Assembly (NCBI GenBank): GCA_965262745.1 | Contig: OZ253558.1 | Coordinates: 558,001 to 622,000 of the forward strand | From: JAJECS01 sp965262745 | GTDB lineage: Bacteria; Chloroflexota; UBA11872 | Length of the DNA stretch: 64,000 nt | Reading direction: 5' to 3' | Shown: positions 1 to 8,263 of the stretch, piece after piece | Numbering within the stretch: the stretch's first letter is position 1 | How the letters are laid out: each line of letters starts with the position of its first letter | The notes under the pieces: model-generated | Database searches by the model: none | What the model was told of the DNA's origin: nothing | The model's input: the letters and a program-made list of their open reading frames with translations, nothing else | Made by a program: the position numbers and the translations under genes

Positions 1-24
1 GCCGCTGGATTGACGAGCGACTGA
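1..24 (+). CDS. 3' end of an upstream gene, probably ribosomal protein L6
   Basis: The first 24 bases read in one frame as seven residues followed by TGA, and this stop overlaps the ATG of rplR in a TGATG junction. In the spc operon the gene before rplR is rplF, so position suggests the L6 C-terminus. Seven residues are too few to confirm this from sequence. Confidence 0.35.
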   Translation, partial: AAGLTSD

Positions 25-377
25 TGGCCATGCACTCACGACGCGCGAGTCGACTTCGGCGTCACCGACGCCTGCGGGCGCGAGTGCAGGGCACTGCCGA
101 TCGTCCGCGCTTGGCCGTGTTTCGGAGTTTGAGGCACACGTACGCGCAAGTGATTGATGACACGAGCGGCAAAACACTGGCCGCTGCCTCGACACTAGAG
201 CCGGACATGGGAGACGGCTCCAGGCGGGTGCAGGCCAGCAGCGTGGGCCGCGTGATCGCGGAGCGCGCGAGAGCGCTCGAGGTTTTGCGAGTGGTATTCG
301 ATCGCGGGGGTTTTGCCTACGCCGGCCGTGTGAAGGCCGTGGCGGAAGCAGCTCGCGCCGACGGTTTGGAGCTTTAG
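24..377 (+). CDS. rplR: 50S ribosomal protein L18
   Basis: L18 binds 5S rRNA in the central protuberance of the large subunit. The 117-residue product is the usual length. It has the very basic N-terminus (Arg/His-rich over about the first 20 residues), the RPRLAVFRS strand, the HTYAQVIDD segment and the glycine-rich FDRGGFAYAGRVKAVAEAAR end typical of the family. The ATG overlaps the preceding stop and the TAG overlaps the rpsE start, as expected for a translationally coupled ribosomal operon. Neighbouring rpsE, rpmD and rplO confirm the spc-operon order. Confidence 0.97.
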   Translation: MAMHSRRASRLRRHRRLRARVQGTADRPRLAVFRSLRHTYAQVIDDTSGKTLAAASTLEPDMGDGSRRVQASSVGRVIAERARALEVLRVVFDRGGFAYAGRVKAVAEAARADGLEL

Positions 378-922
378 TGATGCAGTTTGATGGCCGAAGC
401 CGGGGACAGCCCAGCTTTCTCGACTCTGACGGAGAGCGCCAGAGGTTCGAAGATCGCGTGGTGCGTATCAAGCGGGTGTCGAAAGTCGTTCGCGGCGGCC
501 GGCGCTTTGGCTTCAATGCCATCGTGGTCGTGGGTGATCGCAACGGTCGCGTTGGCGTCAGTGTGGGCCGCGCACGCGAGGTGGCCGAAGCCATTCAGAA
601 GGGTCAAGAACGAGCGCGCCGCGCTATGTTCGATGTTCCGCTCACCGAGGACGGATCTATCCCGCACTACATCGAGGCGAGATTCCGCGCCTCGAAAGTC
701 ATTCTGCGTCCGGCTGGGGCTGGAACCGGTGTGATCGCGGGCGGCGCGGTGCGTGCCGTGCTGGAGCTTGCCGGTGTGCGTAACGTGCTGACAAAGATCA
801 TCGGCTCGTCGAACGCGGTCAACGTCGTCCAGGCAACTGTGGCGGGTCTCGAAGGGCTGAGCGACCCCAGAGCGCGGCGGGCGCTGCGGCTCGCCCCGAT
901 CGATTCACGCGGCGATGGCTAG
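377..922 (+). CDS. rpsE: 30S ribosomal protein S5
   Basis: S5 sits at the mRNA entry side of the small subunit and affects decoding fidelity. The N-terminal double-stranded-RNA-binding part (VVRGGRRFGFNAIVVVGD, about residues 34-51) and the C-terminal part (VILRPAGAGTGVIAGGAVR) are both clear. At 181 residues it is slightly longer than average because of a non-conserved N-terminal stretch. A GTG at 377 overlaps the rplR stop; the ATG at 380 is an equally good start in the same frame. The end overlaps rpmD by 8 nt. Confidence 0.97.
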   Translation: MMQFDGRSRGQPSFLDSDGERQRFEDRVVRIKRVSKVVRGGRRFGFNAIVVVGDRNGRVGVSVGRAREVAEAIQKGQERARRAMFDVPLTEDGSIPHYIEARFRASKVILRPAGAGTGVIAGGAVRAVLELAGVRNVLTKIIGSSNAVNVVQATVAGLEGLSDPRARRALRLAPIDSRGDG

Positions 923-1109
923 CGCCAAGCTGCATTTGCGCCAGGTACGGAGCGCCATCGGCGCTACGCGCCGCCAGCACGACACGCTGCGTGCGCTGGG
1001 CCTCGGTCGCATCGGTCAGACCGCGGAGCGTGAACAGTCGCCGGCCATCGATGGAATGCTGGTGGCCGTCGGGCACCTTGTCGAATGCCGCCGCGAGTCG
1101 GCAGAGTGA
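915..1109 (+). CDS. rpmD: 50S ribosomal protein L30
   Basis: L30 is a small large-subunit protein. The 64-residue product has the family pattern: a first strand (KLHLRQVRSAIG), the helix segment DTLRALGLGRIGQ with the conserved LGL, and a last strand (GMLVAVGHLVE). Length and position between rpsE and rplO are standard. It begins inside the last codons of rpsE (8 nt overlap), indicating coupled translation. Confidence 0.93.
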   Translation: MASAKLHLRQVRSAIGATRRQHDTLRALGLGRIGQTAEREQSPAIDGMLVAVGHLVECRRESAE

Positions 1110-1116
1110 TGCAAAC

Positions 1117-1563
1117 GTGAAGCCACACGAGTTGGTCCAAACTTCAAGGCGACGTCAGCGTCGCCGACGGGTCGGTCGCGGCGAGGGCAGCGGCCGCGGC
1201 AAGACGGCTGGACGCGGCACGCTGGGCCAGGGCGCCCGCAGCGGGTCCGGTCCGACACCGGGCTTCGAGGGTGGGCAAACCCCGCTGCTGCGGCGATTTC
1301 CCGCCCGCCGCGGGTTTACGAACGATCGATTTCGCACGGTCTACCAGCCGGTGAACCTCGGCCGCCTGGCTCAGTTCGAGGCCGGGTCCGTCGTCGGCGC
1401 GACTGAGCTTCGCGCGCGCGGCATTGTTGATAACGGGCTGTTCAAGATTCTGGCGGGCGGCGAGTTGCCGCATGCCCTGACGATTCGGGCACCCAAGTTC
1501 TCGGCTGCGGCCAAGGTCAAAATCGAGGAGGCCGGCGGCACCGCCGAGGAAATTCCTGCGTGA
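1117..1563 (+). CDS. rplO: 50S ribosomal protein L15
   Basis: L15 is a large-subunit assembly protein. The GTG at 1117 is chosen because it gives a 148-residue product of normal family length, starting just before the basic RRRQRRRRVGRGEGSGRGK region; the frame remains open upstream but that part is only shadow sequence over rpmD. The glycine-rich GKTAGRGTLGQGARSG segment, the GFEGGQTPLLRRFPARRGF motif and the C-terminal repeat (IRAPKFSAAAKVKIEEAGG) are diagnostic. Its stop overlaps the GTG start of secY. Confidence 0.96.
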   Translation: MKPHELVQTSRRRQRRRRVGRGEGSGRGKTAGRGTLGQGARSGSGPTPGFEGGQTPLLRRFPARRGFTNDRFRTVYQPVNLGRLAQFEAGSVVGATELRARGIVDNGLFKILAGGELPHALTIRAPKFSAAAKVKIEEAGGTAEEIPA

Positions 1564-2840
1564 TCCAGACCGCCATCACCGCGTTTCGATTGCCGGATGT
1601 GCGCCGGAAGATCCTGTTCACGATTGGCCTCCTGGTTCTGTTTCGGCTCGTGGCGCACATTCCCATGCCTGGGGTCGCGACGGACCGACTGCAGGAGTTC
1701 TTTGAGGGCAATCAGCTCCTCGGATTCCTGAACTTGCTGTCGGGCGGCGCCCTCGAGAACTTCTCCATCGTGGCGCTGGGCGTCTATCCCTACGTGACGG
1801 CCATGATCGCCTTTCAAGTTCTTACGCCGCTGATCCCCCGGTTGCAGGAGCTCTCGAAGGAAGGTGACAGCGGGCGCAAGCGCATTGCGCAATACACGCG
1901 GATAGCCACCGTGCCGTTCGCGATGCTGCAGGGGTTCGGGCAGATCACGATTCTGCGCAGTTCGCAGACCGAGTTGATCTCGCCATCGCTGGGGGTCACG
2001 GGGATTCTGGCGATGCTGATCGTCATGGCCGCCGGTTCCATGTTCCTGCTATGGCTGGGCGAGCTGATCACGGAGAACGGCGTGGGCAATGGCGTGTCCA
2101 TCATCATCTTCGCGGGCATCGTGGCGGGGGCTCCCCAGGCCGTCGGACAGGCGCTGTTCGCCGGCGAGAACGTCGGTGGCTTCCTGGCCGTGGTCGTTAT
2201 TGGCTTGGCCATGATCAGCGCGATCGTGTTCGTTCAGGAGGCGCAGCGGCGCATCCCGGTGCACTACGCGAAGCGCGTGCGGGGCAACCGCATGTACGGC
2301 GGCCAGAGCACGCACATCCCGCTGAAGGTCAACTCGGCGGGAATGATTCCGCTGATATTCGCCTTCTCCTTCATGCTGCTGCCCGGGACGGTTGCCAGCT
2401 ACTTCGAAAGCACGGACATCACCTGGCTGGGGAACTTGGCCAGTCTCGTCGCCAACGCCATGAGCCCGGAGAATTTCATCTATTGGGTGGCTACTTTTTT
2501 CTTGGTCATCGCCTTCACCTACTTCTACACCCTGGTCATCTTTCAACAGCAGAACCTCGCGGAGAACCTGCAGAAGAACGGCGGCTTCATTCCGGGCATA
2601 CGACCGGGTCGCCCAACGCAGCAATACCTGATGCGCGTCGTAAACCGCCTCACCGTGGCTGGCTCGCTATTCCTTGGCTTCGTCGCGGTGCTCCCCTTTC
2701 TGGCGCAACTCGTGACCAACGTGAACGCCGTGGCGCTCAGCAGCACAGGTTTGCTGATCGTGGTCGGCGTCGTGCTCGATACCATGCGGCAGCTCGAAGC
2801 CCAACTGCTGATGCGCAACTACGAAGGATTCATCCGCTAG
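1560..2840 (+). CDS. secY: Protein translocase subunit SecY
   Basis: SecY is the pore subunit of the Sec translocon in the cytoplasmic membrane. The 426-residue protein shows about ten hydrophobic segments. Visible motifs include the MPGV stretch after TM1, FSIVALGVYPYVTAMI, GNGVSIIIFAGI, the RRIPVHYAKR loop, HIPLKVNSAGMIPLIFA in the TM7 region, and NGGFIPGIRPG before the last helices. The GTG start overlaps the rplO stop by 4 nt. Location between rplO and adk is the classic spc order. Confidence 0.98.
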   Translation: MIQTAITAFRLPDVRRKILFTIGLLVLFRLVAHIPMPGVATDRLQEFFEGNQLLGFLNLLSGGALENFSIVALGVYPYVTAMIAFQVLTPLIPRLQELSKEGDSGRKRIAQYTRIATVPFAMLQGFGQITILRSSQTELISPSLGVTGILAMLIVMAAGSMFLLWLGELITENGVGNGVSIIIFAGIVAGAPQAVGQALFAGENVGGFLAVVVIGLAMISAIVFVQEAQRRIPVHYAKRVRGNRMYGGQSTHIPLKVNSAGMIPLIFAFSFMLLPGTVASYFESTDITWLGNLASLVANAMSPENFIYWVATFFLVIAFTYFYTLVIFQQQNLAENLQKNGGFIPGIRPGRPTQQYLMRVVNRLTVAGSLFLGFVAVLPFLAQLVTNVNAVALSSTGLLIVVGVVLDTMRQLEAQLLMRNYEGFIR

Positions 2841-2841
2841 G

Positions 2842-3417
2842 TTGGCGAATCACACACCATTGATTGTCGTGTTCCTCGGGCCGCCGGGGGCGGGCAAGGG
2901 TACTCAGGCGCAGTTGTTGGTCGACCGGCTCAACATCACACATGTGTCGACGGGCGGGCTGTTTCGCCAAGCCATCGAGGCTGGCACGTCCGCCGGGGTT
3001 CAGGTGAGCGAATACGTTGAGTCGGGTCGACTCGTGCCGGACGACCTGGTGATGCAGCTCGTTGAGGGCCTCGTCGCTGGGCAGCGGGGCCAAGGCATGT
3101 GCTTTGACGGGTTTCCACGCACCCTTTCTCAGGCCGAGGCGCTGGATGAAATGTTGGGGCGGTACTCCACGCGTGTGCACGCCGTGCTTGTGCTCGACCT
3201 TCCGGCGGATGTCGCGCTCGACCGGCTGGTGAGTCGTGGCCGGAGCGACGACGATCACGCGACGGCGCGCTACCGACTGGATGTCTATCGCACGTCCACG
3301 GCGCCGCTGATTCGGTACTACACCAAGCGCGGCCTGGTGCATCGAGTCAACGGGGACGCTGACATTCACACCGTTGCGGGCCGGATTCGCGACTCGCTGG
3401 GAGTGCTCGCCGCGTGA
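2842..3417 (+). CDS. adk: Adenylate kinase, short-lid form
   Basis: Adenylate kinase converts ATP + AMP to 2 ADP. Residues 9-20 hold the P-loop GPPGAGKGT, followed by an AMP-binding segment (VSTGGLFRQAI) and FDGFPRT. After the GRSDD sequence the protein passes directly to RYRLDVYRTSTAPLIRYY, so the long LID domain, including the four-Cys zinc site of many Gram-positive enzymes, is absent. This explains the 191-residue length. The start is a TTG one base after the secY stop; no better codon lies nearby. The stop overlaps map by 4 nt. Confidence 0.95.
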   Translation: MANHTPLIVVFLGPPGAGKGTQAQLLVDRLNITHVSTGGLFRQAIEAGTSAGVQVSEYVESGRLVPDDLVMQLVEGLVAGQRGQGMCFDGFPRTLSQAEALDEMLGRYSTRVHAVLVLDLPADVALDRLVSRGRSDDDHATARYRLDVYRTSTAPLIRYYTKRGLVHRVNGDADIHTVAGRIRDSLGVLAA

Positions 3418-4202
3418 CTTCCGGCAAGGTGACCGCGAAAACGCCCGAGCAGATCGAGGGCATGCGGGCCTCGGGGGATCTATTGGCGCGCGCCCTGAGC
3501 CTGATCGTCGATGCCGTGGAGCCCGGCGTCACGACGGACGAGCTGAATACGGTGGCGGACGAATTCATTCGCGACCACGGGGGCACGCCATCGTTTCTCG
3601 GAGTGCCGGCCGCGTCGCCCGGAGTGCGGTCTTTTCCTGGCAGTATCTGCGCCTCCACAAACGACGTCATCGTGCATGGAATCCCCAGTGGAAATGCATT
3701 GCAGGAAGGGGATATCATTGGCGTTGATTGCGGAGTGATCCTTGACGGGTGGCACTCCGACTCGGCGGTTACCATTGCCGTAGGCGAAGTCGACGACGAG
3801 GCGGATCGTCTCATCGCCGTCACGCGAGACGCGCTAGACGCAGCAGTTGCGGCCGCACTACCGGGGAATCAGCTCGGTGATGTCGGTGCGGCCGTGCAGC
3901 AACTTGTCGAGAGTGCCGGATTTTCGGTTGTAAGGAGATTCGTGGGACACGGAATCGGACAGCAGATGCACGAGCCACCGCAGGTGCCGAACTTTGGCAT
4001 TGCGGGGACAGGTGCGGTGCTCGACGTCGGCACGGCTCTCGCCATCGAGCCGATGGTGAACGTCGGGACTCCCGACGTGCGCTTTGACGCCGATGGCTGG
4101 ACTGCCCGCACGGCCGATGGCAGCCTTTCAGCCCACTTTGAGCACACGGTGGTCGTCGGTGAGTCCGGACCGATCGTCCTCACCAGTCGGGCGAGCGCCT
4201 GA
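3414..4202 (+). CDS. map: Type I methionine aminopeptidase
   Basis: This enzyme removes the initiator methionine from nascent proteins. The pita-bread fold with its dinuclear metal site is evident: first Asp in GVDCGVILDGWHSDSA (both metal Asp residues), His in GHGIGQQMHEPPQVPN, Glu in AIEPMVN and the last Glu in FEHTVVV. Its 262 residues match type I enzymes. The GTG start overlaps the adk stop (GTGA), and the stop overlaps the infA ATG, so adk, map and infA are translationally coupled. Confidence 0.97.
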   Translation: MTSGKVTAKTPEQIEGMRASGDLLARALSLIVDAVEPGVTTDELNTVADEFIRDHGGTPSFLGVPAASPGVRSFPGSICASTNDVIVHGIPSGNALQEGDIIGVDCGVILDGWHSDSAVTIAVGEVDDEADRLIAVTRDALDAAVAAALPGNQLGDVGAAVQQLVESAGFSVVRRFVGHGIGQQMHEPPQVPNFGIAGTGAVLDVGTALAIEPMVNVGTPDVRFDADGWTARTADGSLSAHFEHTVVVGESGPIVLTSRASA

Positions 4203-4531
4203 TGGCCCAACGCTCCGCGCGCGACGCCCGCACCGCCGAGTCCAACGGCAAGAGCAAATCGCCGATGATCGAGGTCGAGGGCGAGATCGTGGACACGTTG
4301 CCAAACACCATGTTTCTCGTGCGCCCCATCGGTCCGAACGGCAAGCCGCTGCGCTTGATTACTGGCTCGGATGATAGCGAGCCGCCGGCAATTCTGGCGC
4401 ACTTGTCCGGCCGCATGCGGCTGCGATTCATTCGCGTCGGTGTGGGCGACCGTGTGAAACTCGAGCTATCGCCCTACGATCTCACGCGCGGACGCATCAC
4501 TTGGCGACTGCGCAATGAGCGCGTTGAGTAG
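4202..4531 (+). CDS. infA: Translation initiation factor IF-1 with extension and insertion
   Basis: IF-1 is an OB-fold protein that occupies the ribosomal A site during initiation. The canonical IF-1 sequence is recognisable as IEVEGEIVDTLPNTMFLV and then LAHLSGRMRLRFIRV and GDRVKLELSPYDLTRGRIT. The product is 109 residues against about 72 for typical IF-1. It carries a 20-residue N-terminal extension and about 20 extra residues (roughly 43-62) between the second and third strands. Position between map and rpmJ is canonical. The ATG at 4202 overlaps the map stop; an alternative ATG at residue 22 would remove only the extension, not the insertion. Confidence 0.93.
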   Translation: MAQRSARDARTAESNGKSKSPMIEVEGEIVDTLPNTMFLVRPIGPNGKPLRLITGSDDSEPPAILAHLSGRMRLRFIRVGVGDRVKLELSPYDLTRGRITWRLRNERVE

Positions 4532-4537
4532 CGTTCG

Positions 4538-4651
4538 ATGAAAGTCACCGCATCCGTCAAGCCGCGTTGTGACAAATGCCGTGTCATTCGTCGTCACGGT
4601 CGGGTTCTCGTGATCTGCGAGAACCCGAAACACAAGCAGCGACAAGGGTAG
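4538..4651 (+). CDS. rpmJ: 50S ribosomal protein L36
   Basis: A 37-residue product with the L36 zinc-ribbon ligands Cys11, Cys14, Cys27 and His32 (patterns RCDKC and CENPKHKQRQG). This is the full normal length and lies between infA and rpsM as usual. It is the zinc-binding (C+) form. It starts 6 nt after the infA stop. Confidence 0.96.
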   Translation: MKVTASVKPRCDKCRVIRRHGRVLVICENPKHKQRQG

Positions 4652-4664
4652 GCGAGGTTTCGTT

Positions 4665-5048
4665 ATGGCACGTATCGCAGGCGTCGACATTCCGCGGGAA
4701 AAGCCCGTCGAGATTGCGCTGACCTATATCTTTGGCATCGGGCGCACGAGCAGCCGCCGGATCCTGGCCGACGCCGGTGTGCCCGGGTCGAAGCGCGTCA
4801 TCGATCTGACGAACGATGACCTGGGGCGCATTCGTGACCAGATCGACCGAAACCTTCGCGTCGAAGGCGAGAAGCGGCGCGAAGTGCAGACGAATCTGGC
4901 GCGCCTGCGTGAGATCGGGAGCTATCGCGGACTGCGCCATCGCCTCGGTCTTCCGGTACGCGGTCAGCGAACGCGGACCAACGCGAGGTCGCGCAAGGGG
5001 CCGCGCCGTGCAATGGGGATCCGCAAGCGCGTGATCAAGAGGGGCTAG
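4665..5048 (+). CDS. rpsM: 30S ribosomal protein S13
   Basis: S13 lies in the small-subunit head and contacts the P-site tRNA. The 127-residue product begins MARIAGVDIPREKPVEIALT and contains the helix-two-turns-helix segment YIFGIGRTSSRRIL. Its basic C-terminus (GLRHRLGLPVRGQRTRTNAR, ending in a Lys/Arg-rich tail) is the rRNA- and tRNA-binding part. rpsK follows after one base. Confidence 0.97.
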   Translation: MARIAGVDIPREKPVEIALTYIFGIGRTSSRRILADAGVPGSKRVIDLTNDDLGRIRDQIDRNLRVEGEKRREVQTNLARLREIGSYRGLRHRLGLPVRGQRTRTNARSRKGPRRAMGIRKRVIKRG

Positions 5049-5049
5049 C

Positions 5050-5439
5050 ATGGCTGAACGCTCTAGTCGAACACGTCGTCGCGACCGAACGCCCGTTCCC
5101 AAGGGCGCCGCGCACGTGCACGCGACGTTCAACAACACAATCATTACGATCACGGATCTACAGGGCGAGACGCTTACGAGTGTGAGCGGCGGCACCGTTG
5201 GGATCCGCGGTTCTCGCAAGAGCACGCCGTTTGCGGCCCAGCAAGCCGCTGACCAGGCGGCACGTCAGGCCATGGACATGGGCATGCGCGACCTCGACGT
5301 GTACGTGAGAGGTCCCGGGTCAGGGCGTGATGCGGCCATCCGGGCCCTTCAGGGGTCTGGACTCAACATCACGAGTATTTCCGACGTGACCCCGATTCCC
5401 CACAACGGTCCGCGGCCACCGAAGCGCCGGCGCGTCTAA
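5050..5439 (+). CDS. rpsK: 30S ribosomal protein S11
   Basis: S11 forms part of the platform of the small subunit. The 129-residue sequence has GAAHVHATFNNTIITITD, GIRGSRKSTPFAAQQAADQA and the conserved ending ITSISDVTPIPHNGPRPPKR. Start at ATG 5050, one base after the rpsM stop, with rpsD following after 24 nt. Confidence 0.97.
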   Translation: MAERSSRTRRRDRTPVPKGAAHVHATFNNTIITITDLQGETLTSVSGGTVGIRGSRKSTPFAAQQAADQAARQAMDMGMRDLDVYVRGPGSGRDAAIRALQGSGLNITSISDVTPIPHNGPRPPKRRRV

Positions 5440-5463
5440 GCCGCAATCAAGGAACAATAGTCA

Positions 5464-6096
5464 ATGGCACGCTACACCGGACCCGTCTGTCGACTCTGCC
5501 GCCGCGAGGGTGAAAAGCTGTTTTTGAAAGGCGACCGCTGCCACACGCCCAAGTGCGCCATCGAGCGACGAGGCGATCGGGGTGGCCCTGGTGCGCGCGG
5601 GATCTCCCGCCGGCGAGCAACCGAGTACGCCATGCAGCTGCGCGAGAAGCAGAAGGCGCGGCGCCTCTATGGAGTGCTGGAACGCCAGTTTCGCCGCTAC
5701 TTCAAGCGCGCGAGCCGCGGGGCTGGGGCGCGTGGCGAGCGTCTGCTGCAGGAATTGGAATTGCGCATGGACAACGTGGTGTACCGGATGGGCTTCGCCC
5801 TTAGCCGGGCGCAGGCCCGCCAGCTCGTCAACCACGGCCACTTCGTGCTCAATGGCCGCAAGCACACCATCCCCTCCGCCACGCTGCGGGTTGGCGACAA
5901 GGTTCAGTTGCGTGAGAAGAGCCGCCGCCTCGACGCGATCGCCGGTGCGCTGAGCCGGGCCGATGCCATGGGGCGCCCGGCATGGGTGCACGTAACCCCG
6001 GATGAATTCAGCGGCGAGGTGACGGCGCTTCCTGAGCGCGACCACATTGATGCCACCGTGAACGAGCAGCTCATCGTTGAGTTCTATTCCCGATAG
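5464..6096 (+). CDS. rpsD: 30S ribosomal protein S4
   Basis: S4 nucleates assembly of the 16S rRNA 5' domain and in many bacteria represses its own operon. The product begins MARYTGPVCRLCRREGEKLF; a cysteine cluster in the first 50 residues (two CxxC-like Cys plus CHTPKCAIER) matches the zinc-binding S4 type. An S4 RNA-binding domain follows at about residues 97-160 (LELRMDNVVYRMGFALSRAQ and RQLVNHGHFVLNGRK). Length 210. An AAGGA ribosome-binding site precedes the ATG. Confidence 0.97.
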   Translation: MARYTGPVCRLCRREGEKLFLKGDRCHTPKCAIERRGDRGGPGARGISRRRATEYAMQLREKQKARRLYGVLERQFRRYFKRASRGAGARGERLLQELELRMDNVVYRMGFALSRAQARQLVNHGHFVLNGRKHTIPSATLRVGDKVQLREKSRRLDAIAGALSRADAMGRPAWVHVTPDEFSGEVTALPERDHIDATVNEQLIVEFYSR

Positions 6097-6153
6097 GGAC
6101 TTCGTGCGGATGCCCTTAAGCAACTTACTGCAGCCGCACACGAGAGGACGCCT

Positions 6154-7122
6154 GTGTTTCTAGAATCGTTGGAAGCCGCCAGTCCGGCTGAGTCCGCTCC
6201 CATCGCCGTCGAAGCGAAGGAGCTTGGCGACGACTACGGCTTGTTTCACATCGAGCCACTCCGGCGCGGCTTCGCGCACACGCTGGGCACGCCGCTCCGC
6301 CGCACCTTGCTGTCGTCGCTGCCGGGTGCCGCCATCGCCACCGCGCGAATCGACGGCGCTTTGCATGAATTCAGCACTCTCGAGTTCCTGCGCGAAGACA
6401 TCGTCGAATTCCTCCTCAACGTCAAACGCGTCCGATTGCGCTCGTTCAATCGGGAGCCATCGCTTTGCATGCTCGAGCAAACGGGCCCCGGCATCGTCAC
6501 GGCTGGCCAGATCGAGGTGCCAAGCGGGGTGGAGATCGTCAATCCCGACCACTACTTGGCTGAACTGACCGGGGAAGGCTCGCTGCGTTGCGAATTCAGC
6601 GTCGAGCAGGGGGTTGGATATGTCCCATCCGAGGGCACCCGGACTCTGCCGATTGGCGTCATTCCCCTTGATCGCGTCTTCACACCGGTCACCAAGGTCG
6701 AGTACCACGTGGAGCATGCACAGGTAGGGCAAGACACCGAGCACGACCGGCTGGTGATGCAAGTGTGGACCGATGGGAGCACCGGGCCGCACGATGCGTT
6801 GCGCGCTGCCGCGCAGCAACTCGTCGACTCATTCAGCATGATCGGCGACGACGACTTGGTGGTTGGATCGACCACTGATCTGCTCGCCGATCAAGGCGTC
6901 GCGCCTGGCGAGCCGCTCGAGGACCTCAAGCTCTCGAACCGCGCTGTGAACTGTCTCAAGCGGCATGGGGTCGCAACCATCGACGAGATCGCGGCGATGA
7001 CCGAAGATGATCTTTTCGCGCTGCGTGGCATGGGCGTTCGCCTGGTCGACGAGATTCGCGCCGGGCTGGCGCAGCGCGGCCTCACGCTTGCCGATGGCGT
7101 CGCGCCGGAGGAGTCGAGCTAG
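6154..7122 (+). CDS. rpoA: RNA polymerase alpha subunit
   Basis: Alpha dimerises to scaffold RNA polymerase assembly. The N-terminal domain shows GFAHTLGTPLRRTLLSSLPG and, later, NPDHYLAEL and a segment around VFTPVTKVEYHVE. The C-terminal domain (about residues 250-315) has the helix-hairpin-helix signature LKLSNRAVNCLKRHGVATID and LRGMGVRLVDEI, used for DNA and activator contacts. The protein has 322 residues and starts at GTG 6154 preceded by a GAGAGGA Shine-Dalgarno. rplQ follows after 2 nt. Confidence 0.98.
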   Translation: MFLESLEAASPAESAPIAVEAKELGDDYGLFHIEPLRRGFAHTLGTPLRRTLLSSLPGAAIATARIDGALHEFSTLEFLREDIVEFLLNVKRVRLRSFNREPSLCMLEQTGPGIVTAGQIEVPSGVEIVNPDHYLAELTGEGSLRCEFSVEQGVGYVPSEGTRTLPIGVIPLDRVFTPVTKVEYHVEHAQVGQDTEHDRLVMQVWTDGSTGPHDALRAAAQQLVDSFSMIGDDDLVVGSTTDLLADQGVAPGEPLEDLKLSNRAVNCLKRHGVATIDEIAAMTEDDLFALRGMGVRLVDEIRAGLAQRGLTLADGVAPEESS

Positions 7123-7124
7123 CT

Positions 7125-7475
7125 ATGCGTCACCGCCGCAAGGGACGGCATCTTGGCTGCAATCCGGCTCGCCGAAAGGCGCTGGTGCGCGGCCTGGTGC
7201 GATCGCTGCTGGTGCACGGCCACGTGCAAACTACCGAGGCGCGCGCCAAAGCCATCCGACCCGACGTGGATCACCTGGTCACCTTGGCCAAACGCGGCGA
7301 CCTGCACGCCCGGCGCCAAGCGCTGGCGCGGCTGCCCGATCGCGACGTCGTGAAAGACTTGTTCGACATGGTGCCGGACCGGTTCGCGGACCGCACGAGT
7401 GGATTTACCAAGATGTATCGGCTGGGTCGCCGGCTTGGCGATGGTTCGCCGCTGGCCCGCTTGGAACTCATGTGA
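7125..7475 (+). CDS. rplQ: 50S ribosomal protein L17
   Basis: L17 lies near the peptide exit tunnel. The 116-residue product begins MRHRRKGRHLGCNPARRKAL, followed by the conserved RGLVRSLLVHGHVQTTEARAK and RPDVDHLVTLAKRGDLHARR. It sits directly after rpoA, as in nearly all bacteria. The stop overlaps the GTG start of truA by 4 nt. Confidence 0.96.
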   Translation: MRHRRKGRHLGCNPARRKALVRGLVRSLLVHGHVQTTEARAKAIRPDVDHLVTLAKRGDLHARRQALARLPDRDVVKDLFDMVPDRFADRTSGFTKMYRLGRRLGDGSPLARLELM

Positions 7476-8263
7476 GCCGATCCCGCACCGTCTGCGCCAC
7501 GGTCGAATATGACGGCGCCGGCTTTGCCGGATTCCAGCGCCAAACTGCCGCGCGGACTGTGCAGCAAGCGCTGGAAGCGGCGCTTGCGACGGTCGTCGGC
7601 CATCAGGTGCACGTTGTGGGCGCCGGCCGGACGGATGCTGGAACGCATGCGACCGGTCAGGTCGTGAGCACGCGCGTGACGACGCAGTTGGATGACGCGA
7701 CGCTTTGGCGCGCTTGGAATGCCCGGCTGCCCGAGGATATTGCCGCCCGCACGGTCGCAACGGTCGCCGACGGCTTCCACGCGCGGCGCGATGCGGTCCA
7801 GCGCACGTATGAATATCGCATTGCACAAGCGCCCCACCGCCCAGTATTGGACCGGGGTCGTGCGTGGCACGTTCGTGACCCGCTCGATATGGCGCGGATG
7901 CAAGAGGCCGCCCGTGAATTCATCGGCAGCCATGACTTTCACGCGTTTACGATTGGGCCCGAGACGCGCACCTGGCGCGACATCACGAATATTGCCGTGT
8001 GGCGGGAAGGAACTATGGTCACGGTGCGTGTATCAGGCAACGCGTTTCTGCACCGGATGGTGCGGCGAATGGTGGGTGCGCTGGTGCGGGTAGGCCGAGG
8101 CGAACTCACCCCTCAGGATGTCCGTCGATTGCTGCAATCGGGCGACCGCGGTTCCGTCGGGCCGACAGCGCCGGCGCGCGGGTTGACCTTTATCGGTGTG
8201 GAATATTCCGCCCTCCCGCAACGGTCCGACCTGTCGACAACAGCCGTGGAGGTGTTGGCATGA
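7472..8263 (+). CDS. truA: tRNA pseudouridine(38-40) synthase
   Basis: TruA makes pseudouridine at positions 38, 39 and 40 in the tRNA anticodon arm. The catalytic aspartate lies in GAGRTDAGTHATGQV. YDGAGFAGFQRQ near the N-terminus and FLHRMVRRMVGALVRVGRGE near the C-terminus are family signatures. The GTG at 7472 overlaps the rplQ stop (GTGA) and gives 263 residues, the normal size; the frame is open further upstream only over rplQ and rpoA. The stop overlaps the rplM ATG. Confidence 0.95.
   Translation: MSRSRTVCATVEYDGAGFAGFQRQTAARTVQQALEAALATVVGHQVHVVGAGRTDAGTHATGQVVSTRVTTQLDDATLWRAWNARLPEDIAARTVATVADGFHARRDAVQRTYEYRIAQAPHRPVLDRGRAWHVRDPLDMARMQEAAREFIGSHDFHAFTIGPETRTWRDITNIAVWREGTMVTVRVSGNAFLHRMVRRMVGALVRVGRGELTPQDVRRLLQSGDRGSVGPTAPARGLTFIGVEYSALPQRSDLSTTAVEVLA

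Noticed and set aside
991..1116. Longer N-terminus for L15 from an upstream ATG
   Set aside because: The added residues overlap rpmD in another frame and are unlike any L15; the GTG at 1117 gives the family length.
2049..2624. Long open frame on the minus strand across secY
   Set aside because: It is a shadow of the well-supported secY gene in GC-rich DNA; it has no ribosome-binding site and no recognisable domain.
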